From Streptomyces sp. NBC_00271 (GTDB lineage Bacteria; Actinomycetota; Actinomycetes; Streptomycetales; Streptomycetaceae): a stretch of 64,000 nt of DNA. Where the stretch lies: contig NZ_CP108070.1 in the NCBI RefSeq assembly GCF_036178845.1, positions 8,990,001 to 9,054,000 on the forward strand, read 5' to 3'. The notes below the pieces were generated by a model. The model was not told the DNA's origin, did not search any database, and saw nothing but the letters and a program-made list of their open reading frames with translations. The translations under genes and the position numbers were made by a program. Below are positions 41,900 through 52,978 of the stretch, in pieces; position 1 is the stretch's first letter; each line of letters begins with the position of its first letter.

Positions 41900-42015
41900 T
41901 GCCGGTGGAAACTCCCCAGATTCTCCCCAGGGCTGATGATGGATACTTCTCGCTGTTGCGCACGCCTGAGGTTGGGCGTGGATTGTAAGGCTAAAGAGAT
42001 GAATGGCCTGAGAAA

Positions 42016-42930
42016 ATGCTGAGAGAGGTCACTGCAACCCACTACATCGCACCCTTGCGGGCCGGTGGTTCCGTCCCCGGAGTCGTCGAGGCCGATGACC
42101 TGGGGACGTATGTCGTGAAGTTCACGGGCTCCGCGCAGGGCCGCAAGGCGCTGGTCGCCGAGGTGATCGTCGGTGAACTGGCGCGCGCCCTCGGGCTGCG
42201 CTTCCCCGAGCTGGTCCTCGTCCACTTCGACCCGGCCGTCGCCGAGCACGAGCCGCACCAGGAGGTCCAGGACCTGCTGCGCGTCAGCGCAGGGATCAAC
42301 CTCGGCATGGACTATCTGCCGGGCGCGAAGGACTTCACACCGGAGACGGCCAGGACGTTCCCCGTCGACCCGCTGGAGGCGGGCGAGGTGATCTGGCTGG
42401 ACGCCCTCACGGTCAACGTGGACCGCACCGTGCACAGCTCGAACCTGATGGTCTGGCCGACGTTCGGCATCGCGCCCCCGCGGCTGTGGCTGATCGACCA
42501 CGGCGCCGCCCTCGTCTTCCACCACCGCTGGGACGCCTCGGCACCGGAGAAGGCGTACGACTTCCGCAACCACGCCCTCGGCGGCTACGCCCCGGACACC
42601 CGCGCCGCCGACGCGGAACTGGCGCCCAAGGTGACGGAGGAGCTGCTGCGCGAGGTCACCGCCGCGGTGCCGGACGCCTGGCTCGCGGAAGAACCCGGTT
42701 TCGCGACCCCGGACGAGGCGCGCGAGGCCTACGTCCGCTATCTACTCGCCCGCGTGAAGGCCTCCGCGGACTGGCTCCCCACGGACTTCCCGAGCCGTGA
42801 ACAGCTTGCCGCCGAGGACGCGGACCGCGCGACGAAAACCCAGCAGGGCCGCCCGAACTGGCTCAAGCGGGTCCCCGACCTGCACGGCAAACCGGCGGCG
42901 GAACAGGATTGGTCGGTGCACCTCGGATGA
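42016..42930 (+). CDS. HipA-family kinase-like protein
   Basis: 304 aa. Identified by TYVVKFTGSAQGRKALVAEV, LGLRFPELVLVHFDPAVAEH, WLDALTVNVDRTVHSSNLMV, and PRLWLIDHGAALVFHHRWDA, the catalytic-loop (D..NxDR..xN) and metal-binding (IDHG) motifs of HipA-like kinases. It is shorter than HipA toxin and has no HipB-type antitoxin beside it, so it is unlikely to be a classical toxin-antitoxin toxin. ATGA overlap with the SelT/W/H-type gene couples the two. Confidence 0.88.
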   Translation: MLREVTATHYIAPLRAGGSVPGVVEADDLGTYVVKFTGSAQGRKALVAEVIVGELARALGLRFPELVLVHFDPAVAEHEPHQEVQDLLRVSAGINLGMDYLPGAKDFTPETARTFPVDPLEAGEVIWLDALTVNVDRTVHSSNLMVWPTFGIAPPRLWLIDHGAALVFHHRWDASAPEKAYDFRNHALGGYAPDTRAADAELAPKVTEELLREVTAAVPDAWLAEEPGFATPDEAREAYVRYLLARVKASADWLPTDFPSREQLAAEDADRATKTQQGRPNWLKRVPDLHGKPAAEQDWSVHLG

Positions 42931-43202
42931 CAGACGTCCAGCGCGTCCAGATCGAATACTGCACCCAGTGCCGCTGGCTGCCCCGCGCGGCCTGGCTGGC
43001 CCAGGAGCTGCTCACCACCTTCGAGACGGAACTCACCGAGCTGTCCCTGAAGCCCGGTACCGGCGGCGTGTTCGTCGTCCGCGTGAACGACGAGGTGGTC
43101 TGGGACCGGCGCGAGCAGGGTTTCCCGGAACCGACGGCCGTGAAGAAGCTCGTACGCGACCGAGTGGCCCCGGGAAGGTCCCTGGGCCACTCGGACAAGT
43201 GA
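42927..43202 (+). CDS. SelT/SelW/SelH (Rdx) family thioredoxin-like protein
   Basis: 91 aa. VQIEYCTQCRWLPRAAWLAQ carries the CxxC redox motif of the Rdx family (no selenocysteine here). The remainder is TTFETELTELSLKPGTGGVF, VVRVNDEVVWDRREQGFPEP, TAVKKLVRD, the family's strand-helix end. ATG at 42927 overlapping the kinase gene; the upstream frame to 42909 is ignored. A redox role is likely, partner unknown. Confidence 0.9.
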   Translation: MTDVQRVQIEYCTQCRWLPRAAWLAQELLTTFETELTELSLKPGTGGVFVVRVNDEVVWDRREQGFPEPTAVKKLVRDRVAPGRSLGHSDK

Positions 43203-43215
43203 GCCGCCTCGGAGG

Positions 43216-44850
<1,635 letters not shown>

Positions 44851-44956
44851 GAGCTGTCACTTCCTTCAGCGAGCGTGGCACCGGGTGCCAGGCGACCCGG
44901 GTAGGGCGATCAGCGCCTGGAGAGCAGCCCGGCGCTTCTGAACAGTGGATAGTAGT

Positions 44957-44971
44957 TTCCTCATGGTGGAA
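44957..44971. promoter_or_regulatory. Candidate AllR operator upstream of aceB
   Basis: TTCCTCATGGTGGAA, TTCC-N7-GGAA with a GTGGAA right half as in the two sites at 49027 and 49135. It lies 107 bases upstream of the aceB start. Confidence 0.6.
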
Positions 44972-45037
44972 GTTCAATGGTTTGTTGATGTCGAGATTCT
45001 CCAGGTCGAGGCACCGTGGCGCTCAGTGCCACGCCGT

Positions 45038-45637
45038 TCACTCAAGGTGTCCCAGATCGTCCTCCGTGTCGATGTCGTACGGCTCCGCCACGTCACCGCA
45101 CTCGACGAGCGTGATCGCGGCCTCGTGCTCCTTCAGGTAGGCGCGCGCCCCCCGGTCACCGGTGGCGCTCGCCGCGACACCGGCCCAGTGGGCGGCGCCG
45201 AAGAGGACGGGATGGCCGCGCACACCGTCGTACGCCGCGGAAACGAGCGAGGTGTCGTCCTGGTAGGCGGCGAGCACCCGGGCGACCGCCCGCGGCCCGA
45301 TGCCGGGCTGGTCGACCAGCGAGACCAGTGCCGCCCGCGCGCCCGTGCCGGTGAGCGAGTCGAGCCCGGCCCGTAGCGACGAACCCATGCCGTGCTCCCA
45401 CTCCGGGTTGTCCACGAGCACACACCCGTCGAGCCGCGCCCGCTCCCGTACGGCGTCGGCCCGCGCCCCCAGCACCACGTGGACGCGCGTGCACCCGGCC
45501 GCGCGCAACACCCCCACCGCGTACTCCACGAGGGGGCGCCCCCGGTGTTCGAGCAGCGCCTTGGGTCGCCCGCCGAGCCGTCGCCCCCCGCCCGCCGCGA
45601 GGAGCAGCCCGGCCACCTGGTCTTCTGTGTGCGTCAT
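45038..45637 (-). CDS. MobA-like nucleotidyltransferase
   Basis: 199 aa. The NTP-binding signature GLLLAAGGGRRLGGRPKALL is intact, followed by VVLGARADAVRERARLDGCV, WEHGMGSSLRAGLDSLTGTG and the metal-binding LVSLVDQPGIGPRAVARVLA. Related to MocA/MobA cytidylyl- and guanylyltransferases, and to the nicotine-blue/molybdenum-enzyme associated branch; which cofactor it serves is unknown. The ATG at 45637 was chosen because the upstream extension to 45823 is not coding-like. Confidence 0.88.
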   Translation of the reverse strand: MTHTEDQVAGLLLAAGGGRRLGGRPKALLEHRGRPLVEYAVGVLRAAGCTRVHVVLGARADAVRERARLDGCVLVDNPEWEHGMGSSLRAGLDSLTGTGARAALVSLVDQPGIGPRAVARVLAAYQDDTSLVSAAYDGVRGHPVLFGAAHWAGVAASATGDRGARAYLKEHEAAITLVECGDVAEPYDIDTEDDLGHLE

Positions 45638-45846
45638 ACGCCGTCTTCCCTGTGCGTCATACCTCCTGCATACCTGACCCGCCGCCGAGGGCACGGTCTC
45701 GCGGGGCTGAATTTCGGTCCGCGCGGTGGCGCCACCGCATCGGGTGGCGTTTACTGGCCCGCGTCCCCCGGCGCCCGACCATCGCCATGGGGTGTGGGAC
45801 AGACCGGCGAAGGGCGTGCGCACAAGGACGTGCGAGGGGGCGAGCT

Positions 45847-46164
45847 GTGTTGCGGAGCTTGGGGCAGAGGCCAGTGACCGGCAGCGACGAGGATCCGAGG
45901 GTGGCGGAACTGCGGACCGCCGTCTCCCGGCTGCGCCGTGAACTCGCCACGCATCCGGCCGAGTTCCCCGACCGGGGCATCGCCGAGGACGAGCTGGCCG
46001 CGCTTGCCGCGATGGCCCTCAGCGGTATGCCCGAGATACCCCGGCTGCGCCGCTCCCTGCTGCTGATCGCGGGCGCGATCGGCTCGGTCAGCGCGCTGTC
46101 GACCGGCCTCGCGGGCGTACGCAGCGCGGTGGAGCTGTTCGGGGAGCCGCCCCGGCGCCCTTGA
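45847..46164 (+). CDS. DUF5955 protein
   Basis: 105 aa from GTG 45847 (GTG 45874 is a second candidate with AGAGG before it). DPRVAELRTAVSRLRRELAT, HPAEFPDRGIAEDELAALAA and SLLLIAGAIGSVSALSTGLA form helical segments with one hydrophobic membrane-like stretch. I recall this as DUF5955 in Streptomyces; function unknown. Confidence 0.75.
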   Translation: MLRSLGQRPVTGSDEDPRVAELRTAVSRLRRELATHPAEFPDRGIAEDELAALAAMALSGMPEIPRLRRSLLLIAGAIGSVSALSTGLAGVRSAVELFGEPPRRP

Positions 46165-46227
46165 GGGGGCCGGAGCCTTTCTACGGGGTGTGTCTCCATT
46201 CTCCGGGGTGTGTCTCCGGAGTGCTCC

Positions 46228-47700
46228 TCACACCACCCACTGCGGGCGGGCCGCCTCCGCTCCGGCCGCGTTGAGCCCACTGTGCAGGGCCGTCGTGAGC
46301 CGGAGCACGGCCTCCTCGAGCACCTCGGACGGCAGGGTGTAGGGGAAACGCAGCCGGTGTTCATGGGTGCCAGGGTCGGCGCCGAAGCGGGCACCGCCTT
46401 CGATGCGCAGGCCCTGGGCCAGGGCCGCTCGGGCCAGCGACGAGGCGATCGGGCGGCCCAGGTCGATCCACAGCGTCAGCCCGCCGGGCGGCAACTGCCA
46501 GCGCCAGTCGGGGAGATGACGGGCCAGTGAGTCGGCGAGCGCGCCCCGCTGGGCGCGCAGTCGCGGCAGCCGCTCGCGCAGCACCTCGTCCGTGCGCGCC
46601 AGCAGTCCGAGCCCGACCAACTGGTCCAGGACCGAACCACTCTTGTCCGTGGGCACCCGTGCGGTCGCCAGCTCCGTGATCAGGCGGGAACCCGCCCGCA
46701 CCCAGCCGAGGCGCAGCCCGCCCCAGTGCGTCTTGCTCAACGACCCCACGGTCACGACCTGTTCACTCATCCCGCGCGGCGCGAGCGAGGCGAACGGCGG
46801 GGCTGCGGGCACATCCAGCGCGATGTCCGTCATCGTCTCGTCGATCACCAGCCAGGTGCCGGTCGCGCGCGCCGACTCCAGTACGGCCAGGCGCTGTTCA
46901 GGCGGCATCAGATGGCCCGTCGGATTGTGGAAGTCGGGGATCAGATACGCGAGCCGGGGCGCCGCCTGCCGCAGTGCGCAGTCGATCAGCCCCGGGTCCC
47001 AGCCCTCCGCCGTGACGGGAACGGGAGCGGTACGCAGTCCGACGCGGCGCATCGCGTCGAGCGCGTTCGGATACGAGGGGTTCTCGACCAGGATCCGGTC
47101 GCCGGGCCGTCCGAGCAGCCCGAGCGTCAGCGAGAGGGCCTGCTGCGCCCCGTTCGTGATGAGGATCTGGTCCGGCAGCGTCGGCAGCCCGCGCCGGGTG
47201 AAGCGCTCGGCGACGGCGGCCCTCAACTCCGGGATCCCGTAGGGGTGAAAGCCGGGTGTCGAGGCCCGCCGGGCCAGCAGGACGCCCGCCTCCGCGAACG
47301 CCGCGGCGAGCTCCGCCTCGGGCGCGCCGGGCGCCGCGATGGCCAGGTCGATCACCCCGTCCTCGGTCGGGAAGGAGGCCACATTGGCCGGGCGGTGGCC
47401 GTCGGGCAGCTCCGTCCAAGTCCCCGCGCCCCGCCGGCTCCGCGCGAACCCGTCCTCCCGCAGCAGGTCGTACGCCGCCGTCACAGTGGTGCGGCTGACC
47501 GTGAGCGCGGAGGCCAGCTCGCGCTCGGCGGGCAGCCGGACGTGCAGCGCGATCCGGCCGTCGAGGAGCAGCCTGCGTACACCTTCGGCCAGCGCGCGAT
47601 ACCCGGGGCGGCCGTCGACCTGGGGCACGGCGGACAGCAGCGCGGCGAGCTGCCGGCTTCCCAGCGTCCTGTCCATTCCGTGGACCACCGGTCCGTTCAC
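46228..47700 (-). CDS. MocR-type (GntR HTH + PLP aminotransferase) transcriptional regulator
   Basis: 490 aa. N-terminal GntR helix-turn-helix: LAEGVRRLLLDGRIALHVRL, PAERELASALTVSRTTVTAA and YDLLREDGFARSRRGAGTWT. The C-terminal fold-type-I aminotransferase domain has QILITNGAQQALSLTLGLLG, VENPSYPNALDAMRRVGLRT, PDFHNPTG, and the PLP-lysine in TVGSLSKTHWGGLRLGWVRA. These regulators bind PLP and direct-repeat operators. The GTG at 47700 has GGGAG upstream. ATTGGCC boxes lie in the promoter region. Target genes unknown. Confidence 0.9.
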   Translation of the reverse strand: MNGPVVHGMDRTLGSRQLAALLSAVPQVDGRPGYRALAEGVRRLLLDGRIALHVRLPAERELASALTVSRTTVTAAYDLLREDGFARSRRGAGTWTELPDGHRPANVASFPTEDGVIDLAIAAPGAPEAELAAAFAEAGVLLARRASTPGFHPYGIPELRAAVAERFTRRGLPTLPDQILITNGAQQALSLTLGLLGRPGDRILVENPSYPNALDAMRRVGLRTAPVPVTAEGWDPGLIDCALRQAAPRLAYLIPDFHNPTGHLMPPEQRLAVLESARATGTWLVIDETMTDIALDVPAAPPFASLAPRGMSEQVVTVGSLSKTHWGGLRLGWVRAGSRLITELATARVPTDKSGSVLDQLVGLGLLARTDEVLRERLPRLRAQRGALADSLARHLPDWRWQLPPGGLTLWIDLGRPIASSLARAALAQGLRIEGGARFGADPGTHEHRLRFPYTLPSEVLEEAVLRLTTALHSGLNAAGAEAARPQWVV

Positions 47701-47717
47701 GGTGCCAACTCCCTCGC

Positions 47718-47790
47718 ATTGGCCCTGTGGGGCAGGCCAATCAGCGTACAGACTTCGGTGACCAGGGGAAATCGTCCCACTGCATTGGCC
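47718..47790. promoter_or_regulatory. Three ATTGGCC boxes upstream of the MocR gene
   Basis: ATTGGCC at 47718-47724, inverted GGCCAAT at 47735-47741 and ATTGGCC at 47784-47790. Spaced repeats of this size are typical MocR/GntR binding sites. The rest of the gap up to 48121 contains a plus-strand frame starting at ATG 47810 with a good GGGGAG ribosome-binding site; the frame runs antisense through allR, so I do not call it a gene. Confidence 0.5.
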
Positions 47791-48121
47791 TGGGAAGGGG
47801 AGTGGAGCGATGTCGATCGACACCGGAGACGTCTGCGAGAAGCGGATCATGTGCGGCAACGGAGGCGACCACTGCCTCACCGATCGTGCGGAGCGGGAGA
47901 TGCAGCGGCGCCAGGAGGCGCGGATGCCGGGGGTGCCGGTGCGGGAGTGGGTGAGCAGGCTGGCCGCGGGGCGCTTCGCCGCCCGTATCGGTGGGGGCTC
48001 GGGCTGCCGCGGCCACGCCGGGGTGCGTCCTGATGGACCGCCGGACCCCGACAGCGCCTGGGCCGCCCGCTGCCCGGCCCTGACGGTGCCCGCCCCGGAC
48101 AGGACCCCGGGGGTGCTCCGG

Positions 48122-48925
48122 TCAGGCTGCCGGGCCCGAGCTCGCCAGCGCCTCCGACAGCTCCGCCGCGACCTGCTGGAGCACGGGCACGATCTTCTCC
48201 GTGGCCACGTCCGTGACCCGGCCCGCGGGACCGGAGATCGAGATGGCGGCGGCCGTGGGGGAGTCGGGGACCGAGACGGCGAGGCAGCGCACGCCGATCT
48301 CCTGCTCGTTGTCGTCCACCGCGTAACCGAGCCTGCGCACCTCCTCCAGCGCGGCGAGGAAGCCGTCCGGGGTGGTGATCGTCTTGTCCGTCGCGGCGGG
48401 CATGCCGGTACGGGCGAGCAGTGCGCGCACCTCGTCCGCCGGGGTGTTCGCGAGCAGGGCCTTGCCCACGCCCGTGGAGTGCGGCAGCACCCGGCGCCCC
48501 ACCTCGGTGAACATGCGCATCGAGTGCTTGGAGGGCACCTGGGCCACGTACACGATCTCGTCCCCGTCGAGCAGCGCCATGTTCGCCGTCTCGCCGGTCT
48601 CCTCGACCAGACGGGCGAGATAGGGGCGCGCCCAGGTGCCGAGCAGTCGGGAGGCGGACTCGCCCAGGCGGATCAGGCGGGGGCCGAGCGCGTAGCGGCG
48701 GTTCGACTGCTGACGTACGTAACCGCAGGCCACGAGCGTGCGCATGAGGCGGTGGATGGTGGGCAGCGGCAGCCCGCTGCTCACGGAGAGCTCGCTCAGG
48801 CCGACCTCTCCGCCGGCGTCGGCCATGCGCTCGAGCAGGTCGAAGGCGCGCTCGAGGGACTGGACACCACCGCTCGGGGCGGATGACTTGGCGGCGTCGG
48901 TGGTGCTGGCGCTGGACGCAGGCAC
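48122..48925 (-). CDS. allR: IclR-family repressor AllR of allantoin/glyoxylate genes
   Basis: 267 aa. N-terminal winged helix: SLERAFDLLERMADAGGEVG, LSELSVSSGLPLPTIHRLMR and TLVACGYVRQQSNRRYALGP. The C-terminal IclR effector domain has LARLVEETGETANMALLDGD, GRRVLPHSTGVGKALLANTP and DDNEQEIGVRCLAVSVPDSP. Position between aceB and allB/alc and the family match AllR, which in S. coelicolor, as I recall, represses aceB1 and the allantoin genes. Divergent from allB across 270 bases with two operator-like palindromes. Confidence 0.9.
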   Translation of the reverse strand: MPASSASTTDAAKSSAPSGGVQSLERAFDLLERMADAGGEVGLSELSVSSGLPLPTIHRLMRTLVACGYVRQQSNRRYALGPRLIRLGESASRLLGTWARPYLARLVEETGETANMALLDGDEIVYVAQVPSKHSMRMFTEVGRRVLPHSTGVGKALLANTPADEVRALLARTGMPAATDKTITTPDGFLAALEEVRRLGYAVDDNEQEIGVRCLAVSVPDSPTAAAISISGPAGRVTDVATEKIVPVLQQVAAELSEALASSGPAA

Positions 48926-49026
48926 GGCGCGGTCCTTTCACGGCTGACAGGCAGTGATGCAGCCTACCCGGCTGTTGGTTGACTCCTTGGGGGTCCGTAG
49001 CTAAGTTCTGCTTTGTGGAAGTCTAA

Positions 49027-49149
49027 TTCCATTCTGTGGAAATATCCAGAGGGGTGCGTTCGGGGGCAGGGTGGAGGGGTGAGCCCTTGACGACGCGAGG
49101 GCTTGAGTGAAGACTCCTTCAACAGAACGTTGAATTCCGTTACGTGGAA
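49027..49149. promoter_or_regulatory. Two candidate AllR operators in the allR-allB intergenic region
   Basis: TTCCATTCTGTGGAA at 49027-49041 and TTCCGTTACGTGGAA at 49135-49149, both TTCC-N7-GGAA with GTGGAA on the right. A further GTGGAA...TTCC inverted half-site overlaps the first (49014-49030). The second lies 47 bases before the allB start, well placed for repression. Confidence 0.7.
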
Positions 49150-49196
49150 GTTAACTGCGGCAGCGGGAGTCGACAGCGGCAGAGAGAGGGGTCCGG

Positions 49197-50546
49197 GTGT
49201 CCGACGTCGGATGGGTCGAACTGATGCTGCGCTCGACGCGCGTCATCACTCCCGAAGGGACGCGTGCCGCCACGGTCGCGGTCGCCGCGGGCAAGATCAC
49301 GGCCGTGCTCGCGTACGACGCCGAGGTGCCGCCCGGCGCCCGCCTGGAGGACTTCGGGGACGACGTCCTCCTGCCGGGTCTGGTCGACACCCACGTGCAT
49401 GTCAACGACCCCGGCCGCACGGAGTGGGAGGGCTTCTGGACCGCGACGCGCGCCGCCGCGGCCGGCGGCATCACCACCCTGGTCGACATGCCGCTCAACT
49501 CCCTCCCGCCGACGACCACGGTCGACCACCTCCGTACGAAGCAGGACGTCGCCCGCTCCAAGGCGCACATCGACGTCGGCTTCTGGGGCGGTGCCCTCCC
49601 CGACAACGTCAAGCACCTGCGCCCGCTGCACGACGCGGGAGTCTTCGGCTTCAAGGCCTTCCTGTCGCCGTCCGGCGTGGACGAGTTCCCCGAACTGGAC
49701 CAGGAACAACTGGTCCGGTCCCTGGCCGAGATCGCCGCGTTCGACGGCCTGCTCATCGTGCACGCCGAGGACCCGCACCACCTCGCCGCCGCCCCTCAGA
49801 AGGGCGGCCGGAAGTACGCCGACTTCCTGGCCTCGCGCCCGCGCGACGCCGAGGACACCGCCATCGGCAACCTCATCGCGCAGGCCGAACGCCTCCACGC
49901 GCGTGTGCACGTGCTGCACCTGTCGTCCTCCGACGCGCTGCCCCTGATCGCCGACGCCAAGCGTGCGGGCGTGCGGATCACGGTGGAGACCTGCCCCCAC
50001 TACCTGACCCTGACGGCGGAGGAAGTCCCGGACGGGGCGAGCGAGTTCAAGTGCTGCCCGCCCATCCGCGAGGCCGCCAACCAGGACCTGCTGTGGCAGG
50101 CGCTGGCCGACGGCACGATCGACTGCGTCGTCACCGACCACTCGCCGTCCACGGCCGACCTGAAGACGGACGACTTCGCGACCGCCTGGGGCGGTATCTC
50201 CGGGCTCCAGCTGAGCCTGTCGGCGGTCTGGACGGAGGCCCGCAAGCGCGGTCACAGCCTGGAGGACGTGGTCAGCTGGATGTCCACGCGCACCGCCCGA
50301 CTGGTCGGCCTGGACTCCCGCAAGGGAGCCATCGCGGTGGGCCGTGACGCCGACTTCGCCGTCCTCGCCCCCGACGAGACCTTCACCGTGGATCCCGCCG
50401 CGCTGCAGCACCGCAACCGGGTCACGGCCTACGCCGGCCGCACGCTCAGCGGGGTCGTGAAGTCCACCTGGCTGCGAGGCGAGCGCATCGTGGCCGACGG
50501 CGCGTTCGGCGCCCCCGGCGGCGAACTCCTGACGCGCACCCCATAG
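49197..50546 (+). CDS. allB: Allantoinase
   Basis: 449 aa, hydrolyses allantoin to allantoate. Amidohydrolase metal site: [20 protein letters not shown] (HxH), the Lys in [20 protein letters not shown] that becomes carboxylated, [22 protein letters not shown] and [12 protein letters not shown]. Full length for allantoinase. GTG start with AGAGAGGGG upstream. Followed by allantoicase after 74 bases, giving the allantoin-to-ureidoglycolate pair. Confidence 0.96.
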   Translation: MSDVGWVELMLRSTRVITPEGTRAATVAVAAGKITAVLAYDAEVPPGARLEDFGDDVLLPGLVDTHVHVNDPGRTEWEGFWTATRAAAAGGITTLVDMPLNSLPPTTTVDHLRTKQDVARSKAHIDVGFWGGALPDNVKHLRPLHDAGVFGFKAFLSPSGVDEFPELDQEQLVRSLAEIAAFDGLLIVHAEDPHHLAAAPQKGGRKYADFLASRPRDAEDTAIGNLIAQAERLHARVHVLHLSSSDALPLIADAKRAGVRITVETCPHYLTLTAEEVPDGASEFKCCPPIREAANQDLLWQALADGTIDCVVTDHSPSTADLKTDDFATAWGGISGLQLSLSAVWTEARKRGHSLEDVVSWMSTRTARLVGLDSRKGAIAVGRDADFAVLAPDETFTVDPAALQHRNRVTAYAGRTLSGVVKSTWLRGERIVADGAFGAPGGELLTRTP

Positions 50547-50620
50547 TCCTCGAACGCACCCGAACCCGCACCCGTACCCGCCCCCGTAGCGGCCGACCTC
50601 GAAAGGCAGACCTGATCAAC

Positions 50621-51736
50621 GTGACGGCGATTCCTCACTTCACCGGCGACGCGAACCCCTACGGAGGCGGCGACCCGTACGCGGACCACCGCACCGCCGA
50701 CTTCCCCTTCACCCAGTACGCCAACCTCGCCGACCGGCAGCTCGGCGCCGGGGTCATCGCCGCCAACGACGAGTTCTTCGCCCAGCGCGAGAACCTCCTG
50801 CTGCCCGGGCGGGCCGAGTTCGACCCCGAGCACTTCGGGCACAAGGGCAAGGTCATGGACGGCTGGGAGACGCGGCGCCGCCGCGGCGCCTCGGCCGAGC
50901 ACCCGTGGCCGACGGCCGAGGACCACGACTGGGCGCTCGTCCGGCTCGGCGCACCCGGTGTCGTACGCGGCGTGGTGGTCGACACGGCCCACTTCCGGGG
51001 CAACTACCCCCAGGCGGTGTCGGTCGAGGGCACCTCGGTGCCCGGCTCCCCGTCACCGGAGGAACTCCTCGCGGACGACGTGAAGTGGACGACGCTCGTG
51101 CCGCGCACGGCGGTCGGCGGCCACGCCGCCAACGGCTTCGCCGTCTCTGTCGAGCAGCGTTTCACCCACCTCCGCGTCAACCAGCACCCCGACGGCGGCA
51201 TCGCCCGGCTGCGCGCCTACGGCGAGGTCGTGGCCGACCCGGAGTGGCTCTCCGCGCTCGGCACCTTCGACGTTCTCGCCCTGGAGAACGGCGGCCGGGT
51301 CGAGGACGCCTCCAACCTCTTCTACTCGCCCGCCACGAACACCATCCAGCCGGGACGCTCCCGCAAGATGGACGACGGCTGGGAGACCCGCCGCCGCCGC
51401 GACCAGGGCAACGACTGGATCCGCTACCAGTTGGTCGCCCAGTCCGAGATCCGCGCCCTGGAGATCGACACGGCGTACTTGAAGGGCAACAGCGCCGGCT
51501 GGGCGTCGGTGTCGGTGAAGGACGGCGACGACGGCGACTGGACGGAGATCCTCCCCCGTACCCGCCTCCAGCCCGACACCAACCACCGCTTCGTCCTCGC
51601 CGCGCCCGTGATCGGGACCCACGCGCGCGTGGACATCTTCCCCGACGGAGGCATCTCCCGCCTGCGTCTGTTCGGCTCCCTCACGGAGGAGGGCGCCACG
51701 GCCCTGACGGCCAGGCACCAGGAGCTCGGCGGCTGA
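50621..51736 (+). CDS. alc: Allantoicase
   Basis: 371 aa, converts allantoate to ureidoglycolate and urea. The typical internal duplication is visible: MDGWETRRRR near residue 85 and DDGWETRRRR near 249, each followed by a galactose-binding-like half (WALVRLGAPGVVRGVVVDTA and WIRYQLVAQSEIRALEIDTA) ending in HLRVNQHPDGGIARLRAYGE and RVDIFPDGGISRLRLFGS. GTG start. No ureidoglycolate lyase gene follows; aceB may use the glyoxylate formed. Confidence 0.95.
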   Translation: MTAIPHFTGDANPYGGGDPYADHRTADFPFTQYANLADRQLGAGVIAANDEFFAQRENLLLPGRAEFDPEHFGHKGKVMDGWETRRRRGASAEHPWPTAEDHDWALVRLGAPGVVRGVVVDTAHFRGNYPQAVSVEGTSVPGSPSPEELLADDVKWTTLVPRTAVGGHAANGFAVSVEQRFTHLRVNQHPDGGIARLRAYGEVVADPEWLSALGTFDVLALENGGRVEDASNLFYSPATNTIQPGRSRKMDDGWETRRRRDQGNDWIRYQLVAQSEIRALEIDTAYLKGNSAGWASVSVKDGDDGDWTEILPRTRLQPDTNHRFVLAAPVIGTHARVDIFPDGGISRLRLFGSLTEEGATALTARHQELGG

Positions 51737-51772
51737 GGCCGCGCCACCACGCGGGGCTCCGGCGGGCTGCGA

Positions 51773-52780
51773 TCAGGACTGGTCGTCGGCGGCGTCGCGG
51801 GTACGGCTGTCGCGCAGCTGCCGCCAGTGCGTGCGGTACAGCACGTAGTACAGGGCGACCACCACGGCACCCACCTGCAGACCCACACCGAACTCCAGGA
51901 AGGAGTCCTCGCTCATCAGCCGGTTGGTGAGGTAGGCGAAGTTCATGCCGAAGAAGCCGGACAGGAACGACAGCGGCAAGAAGACCATCGAGACGATCGT
52001 GAGTCTGTTGATCACGACGTTCTGCTGATCGGCGACGAGAGACGCGTAGCTGGTCGCGGCCCGCCGGGCCGCGTCCCGCAGCGCCTCGATCTCCACGAGG
52101 ACCAGCTGCACGGTGTGCTCGTGCAGCCTGTTCATCGCCAGCCGCTCCTCCGAGAGGTGGTGACCCGCCATCCTGCGGCGCACCAGGATCTCCTGGGCGA
52201 CCGCGGCGTACGGCAGGAACGCGCGATGCAGATGGGCCGCGCGCCGTCGCAGCTGGGCCAGCCGTTGGACATGCTCCGTCTGCCGCCGCTCGAACATCGC
52301 CTCCTCCAGGTCCTCGACCTCCAGATGGGCCTGCGTGACGGCCCGGCGAAAGGTCTCCAGGACCCCTTGCAGAAACAGGAACAGCGTCGTCACCACGTCG
52401 GGGGGCAGGTCCTGCGGCAACTGGTCGAGGAAGGCCTCGATCAGTTCGACGGGCCCGTGATGCACCGTGATGAAGCGGCGCTGGTCGGCAAGGACATGGA
52501 TATGGGCGACCTCGTTTCCGCAGACCACCGGAACGACGCCGATGGCAGTCCCGTCGTGGTACTCGGCACGGACGCGCTCGTCCGCTCTGCCGAGCCACTC
52601 GCCGGCCGCGTCGTCCAGTCCGAGCCGACGGGTGAGCGGCTCCTCGTCGGGCGGGGGTTCGACCCCCAGGTCGATGTCCACGATCACGAAGCCGGAGGTC
52701 GCCGTGAGGCGCTCCCGGGCCTGTGCAAGACCGGTGCGAGCGACGACACCCTCCGGCATCGACACCACCGAAACGATCAT
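51773..52780 (-). CDS. CorA-family magnesium/divalent cation transporter
   Basis: 335 aa. A large N-terminal cytosolic domain, a long stalk helix with DLEEAMFERRQTEHVQRLAQ, then two C-terminal transmembrane helices. The CorA signature GMN is present in FLSGFFGMNFAYL; the second helix is VGAVVVALYYVLYRT. The C-terminal tail is short and charged, as in CorA. Convergent with allantoicase. Confidence 0.92.
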   Translation of the reverse strand: MIVSVVSMPEGVVARTGLAQARERLTATSGFVIVDIDLGVEPPPDEEPLTRRLGLDDAAGEWLGRADERVRAEYHDGTAIGVVPVVCGNEVAHIHVLADQRRFITVHHGPVELIEAFLDQLPQDLPPDVVTTLFLFLQGVLETFRRAVTQAHLEVEDLEEAMFERRQTEHVQRLAQLRRRAAHLHRAFLPYAAVAQEILVRRRMAGHHLSEERLAMNRLHEHTVQLVLVEIEALRDAARRAATSYASLVADQQNVVINRLTIVSMVFLPLSFLSGFFGMNFAYLTNRLMSEDSFLEFGVGLQVGAVVVALYYVLYRTHWRQLRDSRTRDAADDQS

Positions 52781-52978
52781 CGCCCCTCACCGTGGATGGC
52801 GTCGTGTGCGCACTGCACCGTCCCTCGGCACACTACCGCCGAAGGCCCCGCGAGCAGCTGACCGCGCACGGCGTCGTGTCGGGCTTCGTTAACTCCCGGA
52901 AAATTCATCGGACTTGACGGGAGAAATCCTCTGCCTTGACATTGACATGTCAGGGTCTACGCGCGTCATCCTAGAGTC

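Noticed and set aside
41483..42015. tRNA or attachment site near the integrase fragment
   Set aside because: I found no cloverleaf-like sequence or flanking direct repeat.
42016..43202. HipA-like kinase plus small protein as a toxin-antitoxin pair
   Set aside because: The partner is a SelT/W/H thioredoxin-like protein, not a HipB-type DNA-binding antitoxin, and it lies downstream.
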